NCBI RefSeq assembly: GCF_002355335.1
Contig: NZ_AP014946.1
Coordinates: 248,001-312,000, forward strand
DNA: 64,000 nucleotides
Direction of reading: 5' to 3'
Origin: Variibacter gotjawalensis
GTDB lineage: Bacteria; Pseudomonadota; Alphaproteobacteria; Rhizobiales; Xanthobacteraceae
Shown: positions 1-6,325 of the stretch, piece after piece
Layout: each line of letters opens with the position of its first letter
Numbering within the stretch: the stretch's first letter is position 1
Translations under genes and position numbers: made by a program
The notes under the pieces: generated by a model
Database searches by the model: none
The model's input: the letters and a program-made list of their open reading frames with translations, nothing else
Told to the model about the DNA's origin: nothing

Positions 1-221
1 CGCCGCCGGACCCGACGCAGAAGCTCATCTTCGACTGGATGCCGGTCATCTTCACCTTCATGCTGTCGAGCTTCGCAGCCGGCCTCGTGATATACTGGGC
101 CTGGAACAACCTGCTCTCGGTGCTCCAGCAGGGCGCGATCATGAAAAAGAACGGCGCAAAGATTGAGCTCTTCGACAACATCAAATCGATGTTCGTGAAG
201 GACAAGAAGGCGAGCGGGTAG
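1..221 (+). CDS. yidC: Membrane protein insertase YidC, C-terminal fragment
   Basis: YidC inserts proteins into the inner membrane, alone or with SecYEG. The gene is cut by the window edge. The reading frame enters at base 3 and gives the last 72 residues. They include the hallmark end of the conserved 60KD_IMP domain ([18 protein letters not shown]), a transmembrane segment rich in small residues, the conserved [12 protein letters not shown] stretch and a short basic cytoplasmic tail (MKKNGAK). engB follows in the same direction after a repeat element; yidC-engB-argB is a usual order in Rhizobiales. The identification rests on the well-conserved last membrane segment and is secure. Nothing can be said about the start or the periplasmic domain. 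Confidence 0.95.
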   Translation, partial: PPDPTQKLIFDWMPVIFTFMLSSFAAGLVIYWAWNNLLSVLQQGAIMKKNGAKIELFDNIKSMFVKDKKASG

Positions 222-232
222 TTCCGCGTTAA

Positions 233-324
233 GTCATGGCCCGCTTCATGCGGGCCATCTACGTCTTCCTTGTTGAGCTTCGTAAAAGTAGAACGTGGAT
301 GGCCCGGACAAGCCGGGCCATGAC
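233..324. repeat. Palindromic intergenic repeat, family A, copy 1
   Basis: This is a 92-bp element between yidC and engB with inverted ends: GTCATGGCCCG at the left and CGGGCCATGAC at the right. Each end is a small hairpin (ATGGCCCG..CGGGCCAT), followed inward by ACGTCTT or AACGT. The same ends recur at 49244-49462, where another repeat sits inside. Similar intergenic palindromes are common in Bradyrhizobium-like genomes. Mobility is not shown. Confidence 0.7.
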
Positions 325-341
325 GAAGGTCAACGGACGTC

Positions 342-995
342 ATGGCATCTTCCCCCTACACCACGCGTGAAATCGAAAACGGCCGCCTGCTCTTCAAAGG
401 CGACTGGGATTTCCGCGCGGCCGCGGACGAGATCGGAAGGCTGCCGCGCCCGCAGGGAATCGAGATCGCGCTCGCGGGGCGCTCCAACGTCGGCAAGTCG
501 AGCCTCATCAACGCGCTGACGACGCGCAAAGCCCTCGCGCGCACCTCGCACACGCCAGGCCGCACGCAGGAACTCATCTTCTTCAACAACGGCGAGAAAT
601 CGCCGGTGACCATCGTCGACATGCCGGGCTACGGCTATGCGGAAGCACCGAAGAAGAAGGTCGAGGCCTGGACCGGCCTCATCCACGACTTCCTGCGCGG
701 CCGCGCCAATCTCGCCCGCGTCTACGTGCTGATCGATTCGCGGCATGGCCTGAAGCCGGTCGATACGCCGGTCTTCGACACGCTCGACAAAGCCGCCGTG
801 AGCTACGCGATCGTGCTGACCAAGGCCGACCAGGTAAAGCCGGCCGAACTCGAGCAGCGCATGGAAGAGACCGCCGCCGCGCTCGCCAAGCGCCCGGCCG
901 CCTTCCCGATCATCCTCGCGACCTCGTCACGCGACGGCACCGGCATTCCGGAACTGCGCGCCGCTGTGTCGCGTCTCGTCAGCGAGCGGAAATGA
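342..995 (+). CDS. engB: Ribosome biogenesis GTP-binding protein EngB/YsxC/YihA
   Basis: EngB is a TRAFAC-class GTPase needed for assembly of the large ribosomal subunit. The 217-residue product has the family's usual length with all G motifs: G1 GRSNVGKS (residues 46-53), the G2 threonine region TPGRT (71-75), G3 DMPGYG (93-98), G4 TKAD (160-163) and a G5-like ATSS near residue 195. The ATG start lies just inside the repeat-flanked leader. A short N-terminal extension before the G domain is normal in alphaproteobacteria. Its last four bases form the ATGA overlap with the following DUF423 gene, suggesting coupled translation. Confidence 0.96.
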   Translation: MASSPYTTREIENGRLLFKGDWDFRAAADEIGRLPRPQGIEIALAGRSNVGKSSLINALTTRKALARTSHTPGRTQELIFFNNGEKSPVTIVDMPGYGYAEAPKKKVEAWTGLIHDFLRGRANLARVYVLIDSRHGLKPVDTPVFDTLDKAAVSYAIVLTKADQVKPAELEQRMEETAAALAKRPAAFPIILATSSRDGTGIPELRAAVSRLVSERK

Positions 996-1366
996 TCCGC
1001 TTCCTTCTCATCTTGACCGGCGTGATGGGTGCGAGCGGTGTCGCGCTCGCGGCGGCCGCCGCTCATTACGCGTCAGGCGTCGGCCTCGACTCGGCCGCCT
1101 ATATGCTGCTCTTCCACGCCAGCGCCGTCATCGCGATCATCGTTGCGGCCGAGCGCTCTCTCCTCAGCCGCACGCTCGGGCTCACGGCCGCGCTCGCTCT
1201 CGTCGTCGGCGCGGCGCTTTTCTCGGGCGATCTCGCGGTGCGCGCCTTCATGCAACAGAAGCTATTCCCGATGGCGGCGCCGATCGGCGGCATGCTGCTC
1301 ATTGCCGGCTGGATCGTCGTCGTACCGGCGGCGCTGTTTGCGCGTCACCAGACGCCGAACAGGTAA
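992..1366 (+). CDS. DUF423 family small membrane protein
   Basis: This is a 124-residue hydrophobic protein with four predicted transmembrane segments (roughly residues 1-22, 33-52, 60-80 and 95-116) and a short polar tail. The early ALAAAAAHY stretch and the overall arrangement match the DUF423 family (YgdD/YwdK-like), whose function is unknown. Its ATG overlaps the engB stop (ATGA), so it is probably made from the engB transcript. The 3' end overlaps by 22 bases the 3' end of the convergent sulfatase gene, leaving no room for a separate terminator. Family assignment is good; function is unknown. Confidence 0.85.
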   Translation: MIRFLLILTGVMGASGVALAAAAAHYASGVGLDSAAYMLLFHASAVIAIIVAAERSLLSRTLGLTAALALVVGAALFSGDLAVRAFMQQKLFPMAAPIGGMLLIAGWIVVVPAALFARHQTPNR

Positions 1367-2907
1367 CCGCGCTTCTTTGCCGAACCTGTGCGCCGCTCGA
1401 TCTCCGCATCCGAAATTCCGACGCGCGAGCGCAGCGACCGGAACCACGCGAACAGCCGCTGCTCCATCTCGATCAATACGCTCTCGTGCTTTCCGCCCGG
1501 CACCAGATCGGTGAGCTCCTGCGGATCGGTCACAAGATCGAAAAGCTGCGGCGGATATTCTTCATAGAAGACGTATTTCCACCGCTCGGTGCGAACCATA
1601 TAGGCGCGTGCCTGATCGGGCTGAAGGCCGAGCGTGCGGCGCGCGTGACGCGGCGCGAAATCGCTGTCGCAAAAGGCCGCATCGCGCCACGGAGGCGTTT
1701 CGCCGCGCGCGAGCGGCGCGACCGAGCGGCCTTCGAGGCGATGCGGTTCGGCTTCGCCGCCGGCCCAATCCAAGAATGTCGGTGCAAGATCGATCGCCTC
1801 GACGAGCGCATCGACTTTTGATCCGCGCGTCGCGTTGGCGCTTGGCCGAGGATCGACGACGATCATCGGAATACGAACGATTTCCTCGTGGAAGAGATCT
1901 TTCTCGCCGAGCCAATGATCGCCGAGATAGTCGCCGTGATCGCTCGTCACCACGATGATCGTGTTGTCCGCGATGCCGCGCTTTTCGAGATGCGCGACGA
2001 GCCGCCCGACATGATGATCGAACTGGCTGATCAACCCCATGTAAGCCGGGATCACCAGCTCGCGCACTTCGTCGCGTGAGAAATTGACGCTCTCGTCGTG
2101 CGCCATGAAGGCCGCGACGACGGGATGCGGAGAAGCCTTCTCGGCATCGCTGCGATTCGCCGGGATGACATCGCGCGCCGAATACATGTCGTGATACGGC
2201 GCCGGCGCGACATACGGCCAATGCGGCTTGATGTAGGACACATGCAGGCACCACGGCCCGTCGGCTTCGTCGATGAAGCTGATCGCGCGGTCCGTCATAT
2301 AAGCGGTTTCGGAATGCTCTTCCTTGACGCGCGCCGGACGCCCAACGTTGCGCATCGCCCAGCCTGAGAGCACTTCGCCGTTGTCGCCTTCAACCGAATT
2401 GGCGAAATCGTGCCACGGATTGTCTGAGCGATAGCCGAGCTGTCGCAGCCATTTATTGTAGGCCAGATTCGGATCGACCGATTGATCCGGATGCAGGCCG
2501 TCATCGCGCTCGTAAGGTTCGAAGCCGCATTGCGCGACTTGTACGCCGACATCCGAGTTCGGATCGATGCCGAGCCGCGCCATCCCCTCGTTGTCGACCG
2601 TCATATGCGTCTTGCCGACGAGCGCGACGCGCATGCCGAGCGGCCGCAGATAGTCGCCCATCGTCTTCTCGTCGATGCGCAGCGGGTAGCCGTTGTACCC
2701 CGCGCCGTGGCTCTCCGCGTAACGCCCCGTGTAGAACGACATGCGCGAGCCGCCACAGACCGGCGCTTGAATGAACGTCCGCGTGAAGTTCACGCCGCGC
2801 TTGGCGAGCGCGTCGATCACCGGCGTCTTGATGTGAGGATGTCCGTTACAGCCGAGGTAATCCCAGCGCAGCTGGTCGGCCATGATGAAAAGAATGTTCG
2901 GCTTCAA
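1345..2907 (-). CDS. Sulfatase / phosphonate monoester hydrolase-like protein (alkaline phosphatase superfamily)
   Basis: The product is a 520-residue metal-dependent hydrolase that would cleave sulfate or phosphate/phosphonate esters. The N-terminal metal site is ILFIMADQLRWDYLG. The active-site nucleophile region is APVCGGSRMSFYTGR, where the Cys would be matured to formylglycine. The second metal site is VVTSDHGDYLGDHWLGEKD, and a conserved HVSYIKPHWPY lies between. The usual sulfatase signature is C-x-P-S-R; here it is C-G-G-S-R, so substrate class and efficiency of formylglycine maturation are uncertain. I chose a TTG start (2905-2907) because the family begins directly at MKPNILFIMAD and a GGAG lies about 8 bases upstream. 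No signal peptide is visible, so it is likely cytoplasmic, as in rhizobial phosphonate monoester hydrolases. No formylglycine-generating enzyme lies nearby. Confidence 0.85.
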   Translation of the reverse strand: MKPNILFIMADQLRWDYLGCNGHPHIKTPVIDALAKRGVNFTRTFIQAPVCGGSRMSFYTGRYAESHGAGYNGYPLRIDEKTMGDYLRPLGMRVALVGKTHMTVDNEGMARLGIDPNSDVGVQVAQCGFEPYERDDGLHPDQSVDPNLAYNKWLRQLGYRSDNPWHDFANSVEGDNGEVLSGWAMRNVGRPARVKEEHSETAYMTDRAISFIDEADGPWCLHVSYIKPHWPYVAPAPYHDMYSARDVIPANRSDAEKASPHPVVAAFMAHDESVNFSRDEVRELVIPAYMGLISQFDHHVGRLVAHLEKRGIADNTIIVVTSDHGDYLGDHWLGEKDLFHEEIVRIPMIVVDPRPSANATRGSKVDALVEAIDLAPTFLDWAGGEAEPHRLEGRSVAPLARGETPPWRDAAFCDSDFAPRHARRTLGLQPDQARAYMVRTERWKYVFYEEYPPQLFDLVTDPQELTDLVPGGKHESVLIEMEQRLFAWFRSLRSRVGISDAEIERRTGSAKKRGYLFGVW

Positions 2908-2956
2908 AGTCAGGCTCCGAAAAAGAGCCGCACTCTAGCGTTCCAAACCGAGCAGA

Positions 2957-3009
2957 CAAAATAAAAGCGCCGGACGCCGACAGAGGGGGGAATGTCGGCA
3001 ATCCGGCGC
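2957..3009 (-). terminator. Rho-independent terminator of the 61-residue protein gene
   Basis: Read on the minus strand, a long hairpin has outer arms GCGCCGG/CCGGCGC (2967-2973, 3003-3009) and inner arms CCGACA/TGTCGG (2977-2982, 2993-2998). It is followed by a T-rich tract, TTTTATTTTG. It lies downstream of the gene at 3064-3249 and upstream of the sulfatase start, so it separates the two transcripts. Confidence 0.75.
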
Positions 3010-3063
3010 GCACACGGCTGGCAGAACCGTGCGTTTTAGAATTTTGGGGTTACGCCTTGTCCG

Positions 3064-3249
3064 TTAGGACCAAGCGATGAGGTTGGTCAGAACGTTGCCG
3101 CGTTTCGGCGCTTGGGCGCGAATGCGGCCCGACACTTCACGCAGCGATTTCTCGAGGGCAGTCACGTCGACGCGATCGGCCTTCATGACGGTCATGATCA
3201 GGGGGTCCTTAAGCACTTCGGACAAACTGGGTTCGGCAAAACAAGGCAT
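3064..3249 (-). CDS. Small conserved-looking protein of unknown function, divergent from a TetR gene
   Basis: This is a 61-residue protein with no signal peptide or membrane segment. The N-terminal half (SLSEVLKDPLIMTVMKADRV) and the following amphipathic helix with alternating acidic and basic residues suggest a small, mostly helical protein. I start it at the ATG (3247-3249) because a strong ribosome-binding site, AGGAGA, lies 6-8 bases upstream; the longer open frame has no such site. It has its own terminator. It is divergent from the TetR gene across a 16-base inverted repeat, so it is a likely target of that regulator. I do not recognise the family; the function is unknown. Confidence 0.65.
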   Translation of the reverse strand: MPCFAEPSLSEVLKDPLIMTVMKADRVDVTALEKSLREVSGRIRAQAPKRGNVLTNLIAWS

Positions 3250-3356
3250 TCCAAATCTCCTCTTCTTTGACCGGAACACCTGCAATCCCGAAGGACTTGC
3301 CCTAGTGCCACTTGTAAACGACGCTCTCACAAACCACGTGACAGGCGTACTGAAGC

Positions 3357-3403
3357 GTGTTACCGGTCAGTAACGTGATCAGGAAGGTACTGACCGGTAA
3401 CAC
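3357..3403. promoter_or_regulatory. Operator-like perfect inverted repeat between the 61-residue protein and the TetR gene
   Basis: GTGTTACCGGTCAGTA (3357-3372) and its exact reverse complement (3388-3403) are separated by 15 bases. Each arm also contains the self-complementary core ACCGGT, so two regulator dimers could bind side by side. The position in the divergent promoter region and the adjacent TetR gene make this the natural operator for autoregulation and for control of the small divergent gene. Confidence 0.75.
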
Positions 3404-3429
3404 CTCTGTCAAGCCGAAATTTGAATGCC

Positions 3430-4056
3430 ATGAGCACTGCTGCCAAAATCGTGATCGACCCGGTCACCCCGGACACCGGCGATAAGCCGAAAGTAGCGCC
3501 GCGCGAGCGTATCCTCGCGGCGGCCAGCGACTTGTTCTATCGCCAGGGCATCAAGAGCGTCGGCGTCGACGCCATCGCGGAGGCGGCCGACACCAACAAG
3601 ATGACGCTCTATCGGCATTTCGGCTCGAAGGATGACCTTGTCGCCGCTTGCCTGCACCAGTTTGCCGACGAGGTGGCCCAATGGTGGCAGGAGATCGTCG
3701 ATGCGCATCCGGGCCAGCCGCGCGAGCAGATCAAGGCCTGGCTGTCCGAATGCGGCGAATGCGTTACCGATCCGGAAGACCGGGGTTGCGCGCTGATCAA
3801 CGCCGCTATCGAAATTTCCGATAAGGATCACCCGGCTCGGAAAGTGGTCGAAGACTTCAAACGCCGCGAACACGATCGTTTGACCACGCTTTGCGCGGAC
3901 GCAGGCGCAACCGAGCCCGCTCAGCTCGCGGACGAACTGTTTCTTCTGATGGAAGGCGCCCGCGTCTGCTCGCAGAGCATGGGCCCCGAGGGTCCGAGCC
4001 AGCGCATGTGCCGTATGGGCGAGGTTCTCCTCGACGCAAGGCTGCCTAAGCCCTGA
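3430..4056 (+). CDS. TetR/AcrR family transcriptional regulator
   Basis: The protein of about 208 residues has an N-terminal TetR helix-turn-helix: RERILAAASDLFYRQGIKSVGVDAIAEAA, then the recognition helix TNKMTLYRHFGSKDDLV. The C-terminal ligand domain has a Cys-rich section (CGECVTDPEDRGCALINAA) resembling the C-terminal domain of TetR subgroups that act on fatty-acyl or redox ligands. I use the ATG at 3430; an in-frame TTG at 3421 would add three residues, and neither has a strong Shine-Dalgarno. It lies directly downstream of a perfect inverted repeat, so it very probably represses itself and the divergent small gene. The effector is unknown. Confidence 0.9.
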   Translation: MSTAAKIVIDPVTPDTGDKPKVAPRERILAAASDLFYRQGIKSVGVDAIAEAADTNKMTLYRHFGSKDDLVAACLHQFADEVAQWWQEIVDAHPGQPREQIKAWLSECGECVTDPEDRGCALINAAIEISDKDHPARKVVEDFKRREHDRLTTLCADAGATEPAQLADELFLLMEGARVCSQSMGPEGPSQRMCRMGEVLLDARLPKP

Positions 4057-4145
4057 CGCAAGTCAACTTAGACCCTGACCGCCCTTCCAAGCTCCCGTGT
4101 TGACCGCTACAACGGCGCGCCCGTTCGTCAACACTGGACTTTTCG

Positions 4146-5033
4146 ATGACCGTCGCCTCCCCCGTTGAACAAGCCCGCATCTTGTCCGAAGCGCTGCCGC
4201 ATATGCAGCGCTACGACGAGCAGATCGTCGTGGTGAAATACGGCGGCAACGCCATGGGCGGCGAATCGGCTGCGCGCGATTTCGCCCGCGATATCGTCCT
4301 GCTCGAGCAGACCGCAATCAATCCGGTGGTCGTGCACGGCGGCGGTCCGCAGATCGCCGACATGCTCAAGCGCCTCAATATCAAATCCGAATTCCAGGCC
4401 GGGCTCCGCGTCACCGACAAGGCCGCGATGGAAGTCGTCGAGATGGTGCTCGCCGGCTCCGTCAACAAACAGTTGGTCGCCGAGATCAACGCGGTCGGCG
4501 GCAAGGCCGTCGGCCTATGCGGTAAGGACGGCAGCATGGTGCATGCCCGTAAGGTCACGCGCATGGTGGTCGACTTCGACACCAAGCAGGAGCGCGAAGT
4601 CGACCTTGGCTTTGTCGGCGAGCCCGAGAGTGTCGACACCAAGGTGCTCGACGAGCTGATCGGCAAGGAGCTGATCCCGGTTCTCGCACCGATCGCAACG
4701 TCGAAGAGCGGCGAAACCTACAACGTCAACGCCGACACCTTCGCGGGTGCCATCGCTGGCGCGTTGAAGGCGAAGCGCTTCCTTTTGCTCACCGACGTGC
4801 CGGGCGTGCTCGACAAGAACAAGCAGCTGATCCCCGAACTCTCGGTCGACGAAGCGCGCCGCCTCATCGCCGACGGCACGATTTCGGGCGGCATGATCCC
4901 GAAGGTCGAGACCTGCATGTACGCGCTCGATCAAGGTGTCGAAGGCGTCGTCATTCTCGACGGCAAGGTGCCGCACGCCGTGCTGCTAGAACTCTTTACC
5001 GACCACGGCGCCGGAACGCTTATTCACAAGTGA
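4146..5033 (+). CDS. argB: Acetylglutamate kinase
   Basis: ArgB phosphorylates N-acetyl-L-glutamate with ATP, the second and usually feedback-controlled step of arginine synthesis. The 295-residue product has the amino acid kinase fold: [11 protein letters not shown] (nucleotide-binding lysine, residues 29-39), VVHGGGPQI (about 62-70, acetylglutamate binding), [16 protein letters not shown] and [11 protein letters not shown] (ATP side), and the C-terminal [16 protein letters not shown]. The N-terminal helix before KYGG ([19 protein letters not shown]) is typical of hexameric, arginine-sensitive enzymes. It lies downstream of engB in the order common in Rhizobiales. glnD in the same window would modify the PII protein that binds ArgB in many bacteria. 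Confidence is very high. Confidence 0.97.
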   Translation: MTVASPVEQARILSEALPHMQRYDEQIVVVKYGGNAMGGESAARDFARDIVLLEQTAINPVVVHGGGPQIADMLKRLNIKSEFQAGLRVTDKAAMEVVEMVLAGSVNKQLVAEINAVGGKAVGLCGKDGSMVHARKVTRMVVDFDTKQEREVDLGFVGEPESVDTKVLDELIGKELIPVLAPIATSKSGETYNVNADTFAGAIAGALKAKRFLLLTDVPGVLDKNKQLIPELSVDEARRLIADGTISGGMIPKVETCMYALDQGVEGVVILDGKVPHAVLLELFTDHGAGTLIHK

Positions 5034-5055
5034 GCTGAGTTTTCAGAAACGACAT

Positions 5056-5313
5056 ATGACGCAAGCATTTATTGTTTTCATCGCGATCGTCGGCGCCATT
5101 TCGGGCGTCGTCGTCGCGCAATATCCGGCAACGAGCAATTACGCCCTGTTGTGGATCTTGATCGCGATGGCGGTTTTCGAAGCCATCGTCGGCGCGATGC
5201 GCGGGATCCAACTCGGCACCCTCGTCACCATGCCGCAACGCATGCTCGGTCTCGCCATCGGCGTCGCGTTGCTGATGGTTATCCCGATGCTGATGACGAA
5301 GAGCGCGGCGTAA
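5056..5313 (+). CDS. Small membrane protein of unknown function
   Basis: This is an 85-residue protein with three hydrophobic segments, about residues 3-21, 27-45 and 62-81. The only strongly basic feature is the MRGIQ loop after the second segment. It starts 22 bases after argB and is probably co-transcribed. The last 35 bases overlap the 3' end of the convergent cyclotransferase-like gene. I do not recognise a family with confidence. Codon use resembles the neighbours, and the frame is closed precisely by genes on either side, so it is likely real. Confidence 0.7.
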   Translation: MTQAFIVFIAIVGAISGVVVAQYPATSNYALLWILIAMAVFEAIVGAMRGIQLGTLVTMPQRMLGLAIGVALLMVIPMLMTKSAA

Positions 5314-5719
5314 CGAGGTTTTCCTCCGCGACGTGCCGGAGAAAATCGCCCGACGCGATGCGCGGCAAGCCATCCGCCGCGCGATTGTAGAAATACACCC
5401 ACGCCTGCACGTCATCGTTGTCTAACGTCACTGCGTGCAACCGCCGCGCAAACTCGTACGGCTGCGCGTCGTTCACCCCGCAGCCTTCGTAGTCGTCGAG
5501 TGCGCGCATCAGCGCTTCGTCCGTGACGCGGTAGAGCTCGCCGGCCACGCGATCCTGCGTGTCGTTGGACTCGATGATCCCTGGGTAATGCGCGACGAGA
5601 TAAAGCCGGCCCCGGCAAAACGCCGGCCCAATGAATTCAGCCTCGGCGTGCAGTCGCTGCGCTATCGGATGATCGTAACCGCTCAGTAATGTGCCAAAGA
5701 CAAAGAGAAAATCGGACAT
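5279..5719 (-). CDS. Gamma-glutamylcyclotransferase-like (GGCT/AIG2) protein
   Basis: This 146-residue protein begins FLFVFGTLLSG, the [YF]G[TS]L substrate-binding loop of the gamma-glutamylcyclotransferase fold. It continues with CRGRLYLVAHYPGI and GELYRV, and has the conserved acidic position in ALDDYEGC, the candidate catalytic Glu. Members release 5-oxoproline from gamma-glutamyl amines or peptides, but most bacterial members are uncharacterised. I chose the ATG at 5717-5719 because the glycine-rich loop must be near the N terminus; the longer frame adds residues unlike the family. It is divergent from parDE and shares that promoter region. Confidence 0.82.
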   Translation of the reverse strand: MSDFLFVFGTLLSGYDHPIAQRLHAEAEFIGPAFCRGRLYLVAHYPGIIESNDTQDRVAGELYRVTDEALMRALDDYEGCGVNDAQPYEFARRLHAVTLDNDDVQAWVYFYNRAADGLPRIASGDFLRHVAEENLVTPRSSSSASG

Positions 5720-5732
5720 ACCTATACTCGCA

Positions 5733-5751
5733 ACCAATACGAAATTTTGGT
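5733..5751. promoter_or_regulatory. Possible ParD operator
   Basis: ACCAA (5733-5737) and TTGGT (5747-5751) form an inverted repeat around an A/T-rich centre, 30 bases upstream of the parD start and 14 bases from the divergent cyclotransferase start. ParD antitoxins usually repress their own promoter through such sites. Weak evidence: short arms, no test possible here. Confidence 0.35.
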
Positions 5752-5781
5752 ACCTTCTAACGGTCAGCTCGGAGGTCCTCA

Positions 5782-6033
5782 ATGGGCAAACACACGTCTT
5801 TCAGCCTTGGTGACCATTTCGCCACCTTCATCGACGAGCAAATTGCGCAGGGTCGTTATAGCAACGCGAGCGACGTCGTTCGCGCCGGCCTGCGCCTGTT
5901 GGAAGAGCAAGAAGCAAAACTTGCTAGTCTCCGAAGCGCATTGATCGAAGGCGAGAATAGCGGAGCATCGACACCGTTCGATTTCGACGAATTCATCGCC
6001 GGACAGCGCAAGGGTGAAACGCGCCGCAAATGA
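5782..6033 (+). CDS. parD: Type II toxin-antitoxin system, ParD-like antitoxin
   Basis: This is an 83-residue antitoxin. The N-terminal part (TSFSLGDHFATFIDEQIAQG, then RYSNASDVVRAGLRLLEEQE) is the ribbon-helix-helix DNA-binding domain of the ParD/CopG class. The C-terminal third (PFDFDEFIAGQRKGETRRK) is the flexible toxin-wrapping tail. A strong GGAGG precedes the ATG. The stop overlaps the parE start (ATGA), giving the coupled antitoxin-first order usual for these modules. Chromosomal parDE pairs are common in this order and often act as stability or stress modules. Confidence 0.93.
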   Translation: MGKHTSFSLGDHFATFIDEQIAQGRYSNASDVVRAGLRLLEEQEAKLASLRSALIEGENSGASTPFDFDEFIAGQRKGETRRK

Positions 6034-6320
6034 AACTGTACGTTTTATCGCCGCGAGCACGCGACGATTTGCGAGCGATTTGGAAATTTACAGCCGAGCG
6101 ATGGAGCGTCGATCAAGCCGAGCGCTACACGCGACAGATTCAACAAGCGATTGAAACAGTCTCCGCAGACCCGGCTGCAGGCCGTTCATGCGACCTCATT
6201 CGGGCCGGCTACCGAAAATTTCCGGCTGGATCTAACGTGATCTTCTTTCGCGAGACGCCCGATGCGATCGACATCGTACGCATACTGCACGCACGGATGG
6301 ATTTCGAACGTCATCTTTGA
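6030..6320 (+). CDS. parE: Type II toxin-antitoxin system, ParE-like toxin
   Basis: This is a 96-residue RelE/ParE-superfamily toxin with LSPRARDDLRAIWKFTAERW, AERYTRQIQQAIETVSADP, the conserved GRSCDLIRAGYRKFPAGSNVIFF core strand region, and a C-terminal VRILHARMDFERHL. ParE toxins poison DNA gyrase; this is inferred from the family. All conserved positions I can check are present and the frame is intact, so the toxin is probably functional. It is translationally coupled to parD. Confidence 0.93.
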   Translation: MKLYVLSPRARDDLRAIWKFTAERWSVDQAERYTRQIQQAIETVSADPAAGRSCDLIRAGYRKFPAGSNVIFFRETPDAIDIVRILHARMDFERHL

Positions 6321-6325
6321 GCGCA

